A stretch of DNA of 43,924 nt, from the NCBI GenBank assembly GCA_013178315.1, contig JABLWX010000008.1, positions 1 to 43,924 on the forward strand. The letters run 5' to 3'. The translations under genes were made by a program, and so were the position numbers. The notes under the pieces were generated by a model, which saw only the letters and a list, made by a program, of their open reading frames with translations, had not been told where the DNA came from and did not search any database. Shown piece after piece: positions 34,366 to 42,399 of the stretch (the first letter of the stretch is position 1; the number at the start of each line of letters is the position of its first letter). The DNA comes from Candidatus Aminicenantota bacterium (GTDB lineage Bacteria; Acidobacteriota; Aminicenantia; Aminicenantales; Saccharicenantaceae).

Positions 34366-37092
34366 TTATAGGTTGAAGCGGTAGGAAAATTTCACCAGGA
34401 AGATGTTGTCACCGGGGGCGGTGAACAGGTTGCCCAGGTCTCGCCACAGCGAGAGTTGCCCCGGGTAGCTGAAATCGGCCCGGTTCTGGGTCCAGACCAG
34501 GTACAGCAGCGACCCCGGCCGGTACTCCCACCTCAACACCACCGTGCCCCGCATCGATTTATAGTTGAAGTCCGGGTTATAGATATAAAATGCAGCTGCC
34601 GGCCCATCTCCGTCCGGGTCGATCAGGTATTGCCCGTCCTCCTCGCTGATGGTTGAACCGCCCTCCCCGAACACCAGGTAATCATAGGCCCTGGGTCGGT
34701 TGAGCTGCTTGAACCGGTCGTACTTGCCCACAGCAATGAATGGCTGCAAATAAGCCTGGAGGCTGAGCGTTGGCGTAAAAATCCAGTTAATCCTGATTTC
34801 ACTGGCCACTATCTTCTGGTCAATCCGCCCGAAAATGTAGCGCACGCCGAACGTCTCGGTCATCAGCGCGTCGTTTACTTTCCTCACCCACTGGGTTTCA
34901 TTCCTGGAAAAGCTGACCATCGGTCCGACCGACAGGCTCAGGTTGGTCCTGGGCTTCCAGCGTATCGAAAAATCGGCCATCCATTCGCTGGAATCATTGT
35001 GGGCCCACTGGTAGGAAACACTTCCCTGCAGAACCACCGGTTGCCTGGAATCGCTGTTCACAAAAAGCTGGTTCATCACCCCGCTAGGAGACAAAGCCAG
35101 CGGTCCGCCCCGCGTCAGGCGGTTGCTCAGGGCCTCGGGCACGTAGATCAGGGTATACTCGAAATTCCACCAGTTTTTCAGCACGCCCTGGAGACTGGTA
35201 GCCAGGCAATTGAAGGTGCGATTGCCGCCGAAATCATACTGGACCGACCCGCCCAGAATAGCGGTCCACTCCCGGAAGACCTTTCCCGGCTTGGTCCACT
35301 GGTACCCGTAGAGCCCCATGATATCCACCAGGTCCGAGCCTGAACTCTGGAAGCCAACGTCGTTGGGGTCGAATCCCGGAGACAGGGCACCCGCCGATAG
35401 CAGGAACAGGTGATGGCCCTGCTGCTTGGCCAGCTTGAACTGCCCGGCCCAGCCGTTCAGGCTGGTGGCCTCCGGGTTGAGGCTGATATGAGTGGCATCA
35501 GGTCTCTGAAAATAGTGCATGGATGACTGCTGCAGGCGGTAGATATCATCCTGGCTACCCTGGATGAAAGTCCCGCCCAGCCAGCCGCCGACCACCCAGG
35601 TCCTCTTCTTATCCAGGAAAGACCAGCCGTCCATGGCCAGGCTGAAAGCCCGCCTGTTGAGAATGGCCGCAAGGATTTCGGTGTCGAGGTCCCTGACCAC
35701 AGCCGTGGCCATAAGGCCAATCCCGTGCTGACCGTCCTTGATCTCTTTCTGGGCCCGCAGGACGCCATAATAGGAAAGCGGTTCGACCTCGTCCCTATAC
35801 CGCTCTTCTAGGTCATCGACCGTGGCGAATTCCCGCGCCGTGACCGCACTGATAAGGCCGATGTTCCAGCCCGAGCCAACTTTCCCGGTCAGCTTGAAAG
35901 CTCCCAGGATGGTGGTCCTGTCGGGGAAACTTAAGTAGCCCTCATGAACGGGGTACCCCTGAGGCGCCCGCCCTATCCTCCGGCTGTAAAAAAACCTCGG
36001 GTTCGGCCAGTTGATGTTGGCGTTTACATAAACGCCGCCACGGCCGAAATGGTTGAACATCGATGCCCCCTCGATGAAGAACGGCCTCTTTTCCTGGTAA
36101 TAGGTCTCGTAAGCGCTGAGGTTGATGACTGCCGGGTCAACTTCAACCTGGCCGAAATCAGGGTTAATGCTGACATCAAGGTTGAGGTTGCTCTTCAGCC
36201 CGACCTTCAGGTCAAAGCCGGCATTACCCAGGTATTTGTGTCCGGTCTCGAAAGGATTGCCCGGTTCAGCCGGGCGGAACTGGGCCTGCCCCACCGAATA
36301 CGGATAGAGCTCCACCCTCCGGCCCGGGTTGATACTTTCGATTCCCTCCAGCCTGGCGAAGCGTGAAACATAAGCGCTATCTTCTTTCGGTACCCAGGCA
36401 AAGGACAGCCGTTCCTGCTTGCGTTTGATGGTGCGCTGGAAATTAACACCCCAGGTATAAGTCTCTTTCCGCGGGAAGCGGAGCTGGTTGAAGGGAATTT
36501 TCATTTCCAGGGTCCAGCCATCAGCCACCCGGGCTACTTTTGCTTCCCAGATTCCATCCCAGGTTTCATCCTCACTGATATCGTTGAAAAGAACTTCATC
36601 CACAATGGACCCGGAGGGATTAACGCCGAACATAAACCCGCTGCGCCGGTCAAGATACGGGTCAACCGCAAAGAAAAACCAGTCTGACTCCACGAAGGAA
36701 TCGCGGCGGCCCAGCAAGCCGACTATACCCTTTGGGTCCGAGTCATGACAGTAAGCGGCCACGTAGAGATTGGCTTCATCATAGGCTACCCAGGCTTCTG
36801 TCTTTTCTGTAGCCGGGGCCCCGTCGACCGGGTCGCGCTGGAGAAAATCGCTGACCGGTTCATTTATCTTCCAGACTTCTTCTTCCAGCAGGCCGTCAAG
36901 CTTGATAGGCTCGTTCAGCCGTATGGCCCTGAGCACCTTCTGTTCCTGGGCCTTTTTCAGGGCCTCCTTATCGATATTGGCGGATTTTTCCGGCTGCTTG
37001 TTTCCAGGGGCAGCCTTCAAACCTGCCAGGCCCAAAATCACAAAAAAGATGAAAACCATTAACACGGACCAGATAACTGCTTTTTTTGCCAT
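34366..37092 (-). CDS. DUF5916 outer-membrane protein with N-terminal carbohydrate-binding-like domain
   Basis: A 908-residue exported protein. It has a signal or anchor segment (about residues 5-25), a family-9 carbohydrate-binding-like domain (AIRLNEPIKLDGLLEEEVWKINEP to MKIPFNQLRFP, about 50-230) and then the DUF5916 region with NPDFGQVEVDPAVINLSAYETYYQEKRPFFIEG, followed by many Tyr-rich beta-strands ending KFSYRFNL, as in an outer-membrane barrel. Function is not known; a sugar or polymer-related uptake role is an inference from the binding-like domain. ATG 37092 is preferred to the GTG at 37101, which is too close to its AAGGA. It is followed by palindrome e and preceded by f-h. Confidence 0.88.
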   Translation of the reverse strand: MAKKAVIWSVLMVFIFFVILGLAGLKAAPGNKQPEKSANIDKEALKKAQEQKVLRAIRLNEPIKLDGLLEEEVWKINEPVSDFLQRDPVDGAPATEKTEAWVAYDEANLYVAAYCHDSDPKGIVGLLGRRDSFVESDWFFFAVDPYLDRRSGFMFGVNPSGSIVDEVLFNDISEDETWDGIWEAKVARVADGWTLEMKIPFNQLRFPRKETYTWGVNFQRTIKRKQERLSFAWVPKEDSAYVSRFARLEGIESINPGRRVELYPYSVGQAQFRPAEPGNPFETGHKYLGNAGFDLKVGLKSNLNLDVSINPDFGQVEVDPAVINLSAYETYYQEKRPFFIEGASMFNHFGRGGVYVNANINWPNPRFFYSRRIGRAPQGYPVHEGYLSFPDRTTILGAFKLTGKVGSGWNIGLISAVTAREFATVDDLEERYRDEVEPLSYYGVLRAQKEIKDGQHGIGLMATAVVRDLDTEILAAILNRRAFSLAMDGWSFLDKKRTWVVGGWLGGTFIQGSQDDIYRLQQSSMHYFQRPDATHISLNPEATSLNGWAGQFKLAKQQGHHLFLLSAGALSPGFDPNDVGFQSSGSDLVDIMGLYGYQWTKPGKVFREWTAILGGSVQYDFGGNRTFNCLATSLQGVLKNWWNFEYTLIYVPEALSNRLTRGGPLALSPSGVMNQLFVNSDSRQPVVLQGSVSYQWAHNDSSEWMADFSIRWKPRTNLSLSVGPMVSFSRNETQWVRKVNDALMTETFGVRYIFGRIDQKIVASEIRINWIFTPTLSLQAYLQPFIAVGKYDRFKQLNRPRAYDYLVFGEGGSTISEEDGQYLIDPDGDGPAAAFYIYNPDFNYKSMRGTVVLRWEYRPGSLLYLVWTQNRADFSYPGQLSLWRDLGNLFTAPGDNIFLVKFSYRFNL

Positions 37093-37193
37093 GGTAATCA
37101 CATTCCTTCACATATTTTCTCAAGCTCAACCTTTCCAGGCATCAACCCTATAAACGAAAATTGAGCCCTTAAAGTTCACCCTGGAAGGAAAAA

Positions 37194-37215
37194 GGGGACA
37201 CTGTAAGGTGTCCCC
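37194..37215 (-). repeat. REP-like palindrome (copy f)
   Basis: Arms GGGGACAC and GTGTCCCC around TGTAAG on the plus strand. On the minus strand it ends in TTTTT. It lies about 100 bases upstream of the DUF5916 start. Confidence 0.82.
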
Positions 37216-37266
37216 GAATCTTGGGTCCGATTTCTTGGGGAAAAACCAGCCCGCCGCAAGAAAAAA

Positions 37267-37288
37267 GGGGACACCTTACGGCGTCCCC
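37267..37288 (+). repeat. REP-like palindrome (copy g)
   Basis: Same as copy b except for one base in the right arm (GGCGTCCCC). T-runs flank it on both strands, as in a two-way terminator. Confidence 0.82.
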
Positions 37289-37349
37289 TTTTCTTATAGC
37301 AGGACGTTCCTAAGTCGTTGTAAATGAAAAATATAACTGGCAGGAAAAT

Positions 37350-37371
37350 GGGGACACTTTAAGGTGTCCCC
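37350..37371 (-). repeat. REP-like palindrome (copy h) after the GGDEF gene
   Basis: Arms GGGGACAC and GTGTCCCC. It starts four bases after the GGDEF stop (preceded by ACA on the minus strand) and is identical over its length to copy j. Confidence 0.85.
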
Positions 37372-37375
37372 TGTT

Positions 37376-38746
37376 TTAGCCGCTTATCACGGTGCGGTTC
37401 CGACCAGTTTCCTTTGCCTTGTAAAGCCCGGAATCTGCCTGATGAATCAGGCTGGCCAGGTCACTCACCTTATCTGACGGGAAACTGGCCACGCCGGCAC
37501 TGAAGGTGACCTTAAAATCAAAGGCTCCGTACTGCAGGCGCATGGTTTCGACAGCGGCCCTCAACTTCTCCATTATCTGGTAGGCATCGACGGCCGAAGC
37601 CCCGTTGAAGACCAGCAGGAATTCTTCCCCGCCGAACCTGATGACCAGGTCGGAAACCCTGATGTTATGGGTGAAGACTCCGGCCAGGGTTTTCAGGACA
37701 AAGTCTCCGGCCTGGTGCCCGTAGGTATCGTTTATTTTCTTGAAATAATCGATGTCGACCATGGCCACGGACAGTGGCATCCGGTAACGTTTCGAACGTT
37801 CAAACTCTTCGTTGAGGCGCCTCAGACCGAACCTGCGGTTGAGAACTCCGGTCAGTTCATCGATGGCCGCCATCACCTCCAGCCTCTTCATGATCAGGGC
37901 ATTGTAGATAAAGGGAGTGGCCTGGGCTACAAAATTCCTGGCCTCCAGGGTGTCGAAATCATGCTTGAAGGGCTCCCTGGAAACCAGCCCGCATACTCCT
38001 ACGTCCTCGTTCTGATATTTTAAAGGAATCAGGGCTATGTTCCTGGGATCGAGCTGGCCCACCCCGATATGCAGGTGGATAGCATCACCCTCTATCCCCG
38101 AAACTACCATCGGCTTCCCCTGCTTTAATAGCTCGTGCCAGAAATTATTCTCAATCTGTTCCTTCTTGATGTCAACAGATTGGCTTCTAATCAGCCGGAA
38201 TTCCCCTCTTTCCAGGACCAGCAGGAAACTACCCTGGCCGCCGAAGTAGTCGCTGAAGGTATCCAGCGCCACCGAGGCCACGTCTTCCAGTTTCAGGCTT
38301 CGTTTCAGCTTATCCAGGAAGTTATCGGTAGTCCTTTCAACCTCAATAAAATTGGCCACCGAGGCAATCAGGTTATTGAAATCACCGGAAATCGTGCCCA
38401 GGATGTCGGCCGAAGAAGCCTCCACGTAACAGTCTTCGGCACGGCATTTTTCTGAAGAGGCCGGGTCGGCCTGGTAAGCTTCGAGCTTGGCCTGAAAAAG
38501 ACCCATCCTGGCCGCCATCCCTGAAAGAAACCTGTGAACCACACCACGAAAAATTAAATAGTTGCACAGGCCAACGATTAACCCGGCCAGCACGCACATC
38601 GAAAAAAATAGCGGGGTCAATACCCTGCTGGCCGGAAGTTTCAGCAGCCAGAGGGTAAAGAAAGGAAAAATTATCCCCACCAGCAGTCCAAAACCCAGCA
38701 TAAAAATGAGCTGGTCCTTAACCACGCTTCCGGTTATGCTCTTCAT
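37376..38746 (-). CDS. Membrane diguanylate cyclase: two TM helices, GAF-like, GGDEF
   Basis: A 456-residue cyclic di-GMP synthase. TM1 (about 13-36) and TM2 (about 44-67) make a short membrane anchor without a large periplasmic domain. A linker with three Cys (KCRAEDC, C51) and a GAF-like domain (about 145-300) precede GGDEF (about 305-456). GGEEF is at 372-376 and the inhibitory site RVSD at 363-366, five residues before it. ATG 38746 is chosen because GGAGGG lies upstream and the longer frame (GTG 38803) overlaps the -10. This is the second cyclase in the window. Palindrome h follows its stop and palindrome i covers the -35 region of its promoter. Confidence 0.9.
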   Translation of the reverse strand: MKSITGSVVKDQLIFMLGFGLLVGIIFPFFTLWLLKLPASRVLTPLFFSMCVLAGLIVGLCNYLIFRGVVHRFLSGMAARMGLFQAKLEAYQADPASSEKCRAEDCYVEASSADILGTISGDFNNLIASVANFIEVERTTDNFLDKLKRSLKLEDVASVALDTFSDYFGGQGSFLLVLERGEFRLIRSQSVDIKKEQIENNFWHELLKQGKPMVVSGIEGDAIHLHIGVGQLDPRNIALIPLKYQNEDVGVCGLVSREPFKHDFDTLEARNFVAQATPFIYNALIMKRLEVMAAIDELTGVLNRRFGLRRLNEEFERSKRYRMPLSVAMVDIDYFKKINDTYGHQAGDFVLKTLAGVFTHNIRVSDLVIRFGGEEFLLVFNGASAVDAYQIMEKLRAAVETMRLQYGAFDFKVTFSAGVASFPSDKVSDLASLIHQADSGLYKAKETGRNRTVISG

Positions 38747-38783
38747 GCTGCCCTCCGCAGTCGTCCTAATATCTATCGCCCCG

Positions 38784-38789
38784 ATTATA
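38784..38789 (-). promoter_or_regulatory. Candidate -10 of the GGDEF gene
   Basis: On the minus strand TATAAT, about 38 bases before the start. The position expected for -35 (38807-38812) falls in the edge of palindrome i and does not match consensus. Confidence 0.5.
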
Positions 38790-38808
38790 ATACAAAAGGG
38801 CACAAAAA

Positions 38809-38830
38809 GGGGACACCGTTAGGTGTCCCC
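38809..38830 (-). repeat. REP-like palindrome (copy i) at the GGDEF promoter
   Basis: Arms GGGGACACC and GGTGTCCCC around a four-base loop, with TTTTT after it on the minus strand. It lies just upstream of the TATAAT of the cyclase gene. Confidence 0.85.
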
Positions 38831-38856
38831 CTTTCTTCTCTCGGCCCTATTTTAAT

Positions 38857-38874
38857 GTGTTGTAATTAATACAC
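38857..38874. promoter_or_regulatory. Imperfect 18-base palindrome between two REP copies
   Basis: GTGT and ACAC arms around a TAATTA centre, with two mismatched pairs. It lies between the divergent GGDEF and polyferredoxin genes and could be an operator. Confidence 0.3.
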
Positions 38875-38891
38875 TTATGAGGACGTAAAAA

Positions 38892-38913
38892 GGGGACACT
38901 TTAAGGTGTCCCC
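38892..38913 (-). repeat. REP-like palindrome (copy j)
   Basis: Identical to copy h. T-run of five on the minus strand. It lies in the divergent region between the GGDEF and polyferredoxin genes. Confidence 0.85.
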
Positions 38914-39033
38914 AGATGCTGCCAGCTCCAGCACAATCCGGTTCAACATTAACAAAATAAGGGCAGGACCGGTTCAATCCAGTTAGTAAGAAAAAGCAGG
39001 AAACGGCAGAAATCCAGGCACCCCGGTAGAACT

Positions 39034-39062
39034 TTGACTTGCCATTCTTGGAGATTTTTAAT
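39034..39062 (+). promoter_or_regulatory. Sigma-70 promoter of the polyferredoxin gene
   Basis: TTGACT (39034-39039), 17-base spacer, TTTAAT (39057-39062), each five of six to consensus. The leader is about 45 bases. GGGAG precedes the start codon. Confidence 0.68.
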
Positions 39063-39113
39063 AACCTAAACAACTAATTAAAATGCCAACAAAAAATAGG
39101 GAGTAAAGTAACC

Positions 39114-40121
39114 ATGCTGACCAAAAGGATCATTCCACCCGTATACCTGATAATGCTCGCCGTTTTTCTTAGTTTGCCGATGCTAGCCATGGCCCAGGAG
39201 CAGCAGCAGGCTCCGGGACAGGGACTGAGGCAGGGCCAGGGGCCGGCCGCTGGGCCCGATTTCTTTGATTTTCTCCTGCGCCCCAAGTTCATCACCATGC
39301 TGGTAATCGCCGCCGTGGCCCTGGTGCTGCTTCTGACCAAAAGGATGAACAGCCGGCTGAAGATTCTCATCCTTCTCGTTTCCACCTTTCTTTACGGTAT
39401 CTCGGCCAACCTCGGCCTTAAATTCTTCACTGGCTTTTCCATGCACCCCTCACCCATCTGCGCCGCCACCAAGTCCATCCTCTACGGTTTCAGGATGCCG
39501 ATGATTGTCACCCTGGCCGTGATCATCTTCCTGACCGTGATTGGCCCCAAGCTGTTCTGCAGCTACGTCTGCCCGGTCGGGGCCATTCAGGAACTGATCG
39601 CCATGCTGGCCGATAAGCTTAAGATCCGGAGGCGCAAGCCCTCGTTTTGGCTGAGCCAGACCGTTCGGGTGCTGATTTTTATAGCTTTTATCTTCCTGAG
39701 CTGGACGGCCATAATCCACACCGTTTCCGGCAACCGTACGGTTGCCCTTTCCCTCTACGACTACATCAACGCCTTCCACGGGTACGAAATCAGCCTGCAG
39801 CCTACACTGCTGGACAACCTTTTCCATTTCCTGCCCTTTATCCTCACCCTGTTCTTCGCCTTTTTCACCTACCGTCCCTTCTGCTATTTTGTCTGCCCGA
39901 TTGGCCTCATCACCAACGTGATCGAGCAGATTGGGATCTTCCGGGTAGTCAAAAAGAAAGATGCCTGCACTGATTGCCTGTCCTGCGCCGCCAAGTCTCC
40001 CTGCCCGGCCGTGGCCGAGATACTGAAGGATGCGGTCCTGGTTCCCGATTGCTTTGCCTGCACCGTCTGCACCGGAGGCTGTAATCAAGACCTGTTGAAG
40101 TTCGGCATAAAGAGCAACTAA
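39114..40121 (+). CDS. NapH/MauN-like membrane polyferredoxin (4Fe-4S)
   Basis: A membrane electron-transfer protein. The 335-residue chain has a signal or first helix (about 7-27), further helices at about 58-77, 83-100, 124-140, 185-205 and 240-262, two cytoplasmic CxxxCP motifs (FCSYVCPVGAIQE and FCYFVCPIGLIT) typical of NapH/NosR proteins, and a C-terminal double cluster: CTDCLSCAAKSPCP and CFACTVCTGGC. The first cluster has a longer last gap than the usual CxxCxxCxxxCP. It probably moves electrons from the quinone pool or to a periplasmic partner. The neighbouring flavodiiron protein is convergent, not in an operon, but also fits redox chemistry. The reductase it serves is not in the window. 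Confidence 0.82.
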   Translation: MLTKRIIPPVYLIMLAVFLSLPMLAMAQEQQQAPGQGLRQGQGPAAGPDFFDFLLRPKFITMLVIAAVALVLLLTKRMNSRLKILILLVSTFLYGISANLGLKFFTGFSMHPSPICAATKSILYGFRMPMIVTLAVIIFLTVIGPKLFCSYVCPVGAIQELIAMLADKLKIRRRKPSFWLSQTVRVLIFIAFIFLSWTAIIHTVSGNRTVALSLYDYINAFHGYEISLQPTLLDNLFHFLPFILTLFFAFFTYRPFCYFVCPIGLITNVIEQIGIFRVVKKKDACTDCLSCAAKSPCPAVAEILKDAVLVPDCFACTVCTGGCNQDLLKFGIKSN

Positions 40122-40133
40122 AAATGTATAAAA

Positions 40134-40155
40134 GGGGACACCTTAAGGTGTCCCC
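40134..40155. repeat. REP-like palindrome (copy k)
   Basis: A perfect palindrome of 22 bases with arms GGGGACACC and GGTGTCCCC and a self-complementary TTAA centre, 12 bases after the polyferredoxin stop. AATTTTT follows on the plus strand. Confidence 0.85.
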
Positions 40156-40207
40156 AATTTTTGCCACAATTTTTCCCCTGTAAATCTAAAGCAAAAAGAG
40201 GAAAAAA

Positions 40208-40229
40208 GGGGACAGTGTAAGGTGTCCCC
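40208..40229 (-). repeat. REP-like palindrome (copy l) after the flavodiiron gene
   Basis: Arms GGGGACA and TGTCCCC. On the minus strand it follows the FprA stop by three bases (preceded by ACA) and ends in TTTTTT. It differs from copy f at a single base. Confidence 0.83.
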
Positions 40230-40232
40230 TGT

Positions 40233-41420
40233 TTATTTAATTGCTGTGGCCATGTCCAGGGCCAGTTTCTTCAATTTTTCCAGGTCCCCCGGCCTGGCCG
40301 AAAACTGAACCTCCACCGGCTCACCTATCAATTTCCAGTTGTTCTTTTGAATATACTCCAGGATGCCCTTCACCCCACCGCCACTCCAGCCATAAGACCC
40401 GAAAACTCCAAACACCCGGTTGGGCAACCCTTTATGGGCCAGGTTTATTAGCACGTTCTCCAGGGGTGGATAGACCCAGTTGTTGTAAGTGCAGCTCCCG
40501 AAAATTACACCCTTGAAACGCCAGATTTCGTTGATAATAAATGATTCGTGAACGGTGGAGGTGTTCATCACCCGAATGTTCTTAATCCCCTGGTCAGCCA
40601 GCACCCGGGCCACGTAATCGGCCATCTTCTCGGTGCTGCCGTACATGGTGCCGTAGACTATGACCACCCCCTCTTCGTATTCGTACTTGCTCCACCTGTC
40701 GTACGCGGAAACGATCCTCCCGGGATTGGTCCTCCAGACGGGCCCGTGGGTGGGGCAGACCACCTTGACCTCCAGGGCCGACAGCTTCTGCAATGCCTTC
40801 TGGACCATGGGCCCGAACTTGCCGACGATGTTGGAATAGTATCTCCTGATTTCATGCTCGTAATAATTCACGTCCACTTCATCGTCGAACACCCCGCCGT
40901 CCAGGCTGCCAAAACCTCCAAAGGCATCGCCCGAAAAAAGCAACTGGCCGGTCGTTTCATAGGTCATCATGGTTTCCGGCCAGTGGACCATCGGCGTTAA
41001 ATAGAATCTTAATTTCCGCCGCCCCAGGTCCAGCTCTTCACCGTCTTTCACCTCATGAAAATTGGCCTCGACCTGATACATGGCCCTGATGAATTCGATG
41101 GTCTTCCTGTTGCCGACTATTTTGACCCCCGGGTAGGCATGAACAATCGCTGCCAGGGCCCCGGAATGGTCCGGCTCCATGTGATTGACTACCAAAAAAT
41201 CAAGGCCTCGTCCGTTCAGGACCTGGCCAATTTTTTCCAGGTAAGCACCCAGCTTGCAGAGCTTGACCGTGTCGACCAGCGCGGTCCGCTCATCCACAAT
41301 AAGGTAGGAATTGTAGGAAACGCCCTTGGGCAGGGGCCAGATATTTTCAAAAAGATGGGTGTCGCGGTCATTGACCCCGACGTAGTAGATGCCGTCGACT
41401 ATTCTCACGATTTTTTCCAT
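40233..41420 (-). CDS. FprA-type A flavodiiron protein
   Basis: Reduces O2 to water and/or NO to N2O in the cytoplasm of anaerobes, drawing electrons from rubredoxin or a similar donor. The 395-residue protein has the metallo-beta-lactamase domain with the diiron ligands H80, E82, D84 (NHMEPDHSG, also H85), H146 (MVHWPE), D165 (FSGDAFGG) and H225 (CPTHGPVW), then a flavodoxin domain (about 250-395; VYGTMYGSTEKMADYV) that binds FMN. All ligands are present, so it should be active. No rubredoxin is fused or adjacent; the polyferredoxin gene is convergent with it. Only a -10-like TATAAT is seen upstream. Confidence 0.95.
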   Translation of the reverse strand: MEKIVRIVDGIYYVGVNDRDTHLFENIWPLPKGVSYNSYLIVDERTALVDTVKLCKLGAYLEKIGQVLNGRGLDFLVVNHMEPDHSGALAAIVHAYPGVKIVGNRKTIEFIRAMYQVEANFHEVKDGEELDLGRRKLRFYLTPMVHWPETMMTYETTGQLLFSGDAFGGFGSLDGGVFDDEVDVNYYEHEIRRYYSNIVGKFGPMVQKALQKLSALEVKVVCPTHGPVWRTNPGRIVSAYDRWSKYEYEEGVVIVYGTMYGSTEKMADYVARVLADQGIKNIRVMNTSTVHESFIINEIWRFKGVIFGSCTYNNWVYPPLENVLINLAHKGLPNRVFGVFGSYGWSGGGVKGILEYIQKNNWKLIGEPVEVQFSARPGDLEKLKKLALDMATAIK

Positions 41421-41462
41421 TTGGCCTTCCTTATGAAATCAATTTGGTTCTTAACTGACTAC

Positions 41463-41468
41463 ATTATA
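41463..41468 (-). promoter_or_regulatory. Candidate -10 of the flavodiiron gene
   Basis: On the minus strand TATAAT, preceded by GGC, about 43 bases before the start. No good -35. Confidence 0.4.
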
Positions 41469-41935
41469 GCCTTTGTTTCTATTGTTTTCTTATTATGCCA
41501 TATTTTCCGCCCTGACAGTAAAAGAATATCCCGGGGCGCCGGGCTGTCCGCCCCGCCCGGCCTGGCCAGAGTCATTTCATCCGTTCTCTGCCCATATTTT
41601 CTAATGATGAAGATGATCGGGTCTTTAACCATCCCGGGGGTAGACCATTCCTTATTTATCCGGTTTTATCCAGTGCCTCCATCTTCAGTCCTCCGCATGC
41701 CATAATTCTTTCTCCCATTCAATATTTCTTTCCCCCCCGAGTCATGTATCTGCGGTTCGGTTCCGAACGATCTTAACCTTCCTTCTTATTACTCACTTAT
41801 TACTCATGATAAGCCTGTCCCGCACCCAGCACCCCGAATTCCGCCTCGCACTGTTCCCCCTTGCCTTTTCCTTCGAAAATGTTCTTTAATTATCGTGAGC
41901 TTTATATTTTTATTTTTATACTGAAAGGAAACAAC
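41469..41935. other. Gene-free stretch
   Basis: No convincing gene; the upstream extension of the YciI frame (41861-41935) is unconserved. Pyrimidine-rich plus strand. Nothing else seen. Confidence 0.4.
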
Positions 41936-42238
41936 ATGCCGTTCCTGGTTTTAGCCTTTGATTACCCACCGCCCGCCGGTCCAGAGCGCCGCCGAAGCTG
42001 CCGGGAAGAACACCTGAAGCAGGGAGAAAAGTTTTACGAGGAAGGCAAGTGGCTGTGCGCTGCCGGTATCCTGAACGAGGCCGGTGACCTTATCGGCTCG
42101 ATAATCATCTGCGATTTCCCATCCGAAGAAGCCCTGCGCAAAGACTGGCTGGATAAGGAGCCTTACGTCCTGACCCGGGTCTGGGAAAAAATCCAGATCT
42201 TCCCCATCCGGCCCGCCCCGTTCATGAAGTTTGAATGA
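41936..42238 (+). CDS. YciI-family small protein
   Basis: A 100-residue cytoplasmic protein of the YciI fold (dimeric ferredoxin-like, often with a His/Asp pair), whose activity is mostly unknown. It shows the start MPFLVLAFDYPPPAGPERRR, REEHLKQGEKFYEEGKWLCAAGIL, GSIIICDFPSEEALRKDWLDKEPYV and VWEKIQIFPIRPAPF, which is the whole family pattern including the Asp/Glu-Pro-Tyr (EPY for the usual DPY). ATG 41936 has AAGGA upstream; the longer frame has no site. Palindrome m starts four bases after the stop. Confidence 0.85.
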   Translation: MPFLVLAFDYPPPAGPERRRSCREEHLKQGEKFYEEGKWLCAAGILNEAGDLIGSIIICDFPSEEALRKDWLDKEPYVLTRVWEKIQIFPIRPAPFMKFE

Positions 42239-42242
42239 AAAA

Positions 42243-42266
42243 GGGGGACACGCTCCCGTGTCCCCC
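42243..42266 (+). repeat. REP-like palindrome (copy m, CTCY-loop subfamily)
   Basis: Perfect ten-base arms GGGGGACACG and CGTGTCCCCC around CTCC. It starts four bases after the YciI stop. It pairs with copy a as a second subfamily. Confidence 0.85.
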
Positions 42267-42279
42267 TGATGTGCCCCCC

Positions 42280-42308
42280 TTGATTTCCCCGCCCGCCTCC
42301 TGTATAAT
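42280..42308 (+). promoter_or_regulatory. Sigma-70 promoter of the antiporter gene
   Basis: TTGATT (42280-42285), 17-base spacer, TATAAT (42303-42308). The leader is about 85 bases and holds two small hairpins (GGGGA/TCCCC near 42323 and CTAC/GTAG near 42368) before the ribosome site. Confidence 0.78.
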
Positions 42309-42399
42309 CCCGTTTCATTTCGGGGGAATGAGGTCTCCCCAATAATCGCCCGCCGGCTGATGACTTCTACCCAAAAGTAGTTTTGTGTGGAGGTTTACC

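Noticed and set aside
33462..42266. The repeated palindromes as a CRISPR array
   Set aside because: Copies are not evenly spaced, spacers are genes, and each unit is a self-complementary 22-mer; this is a REP-type family.
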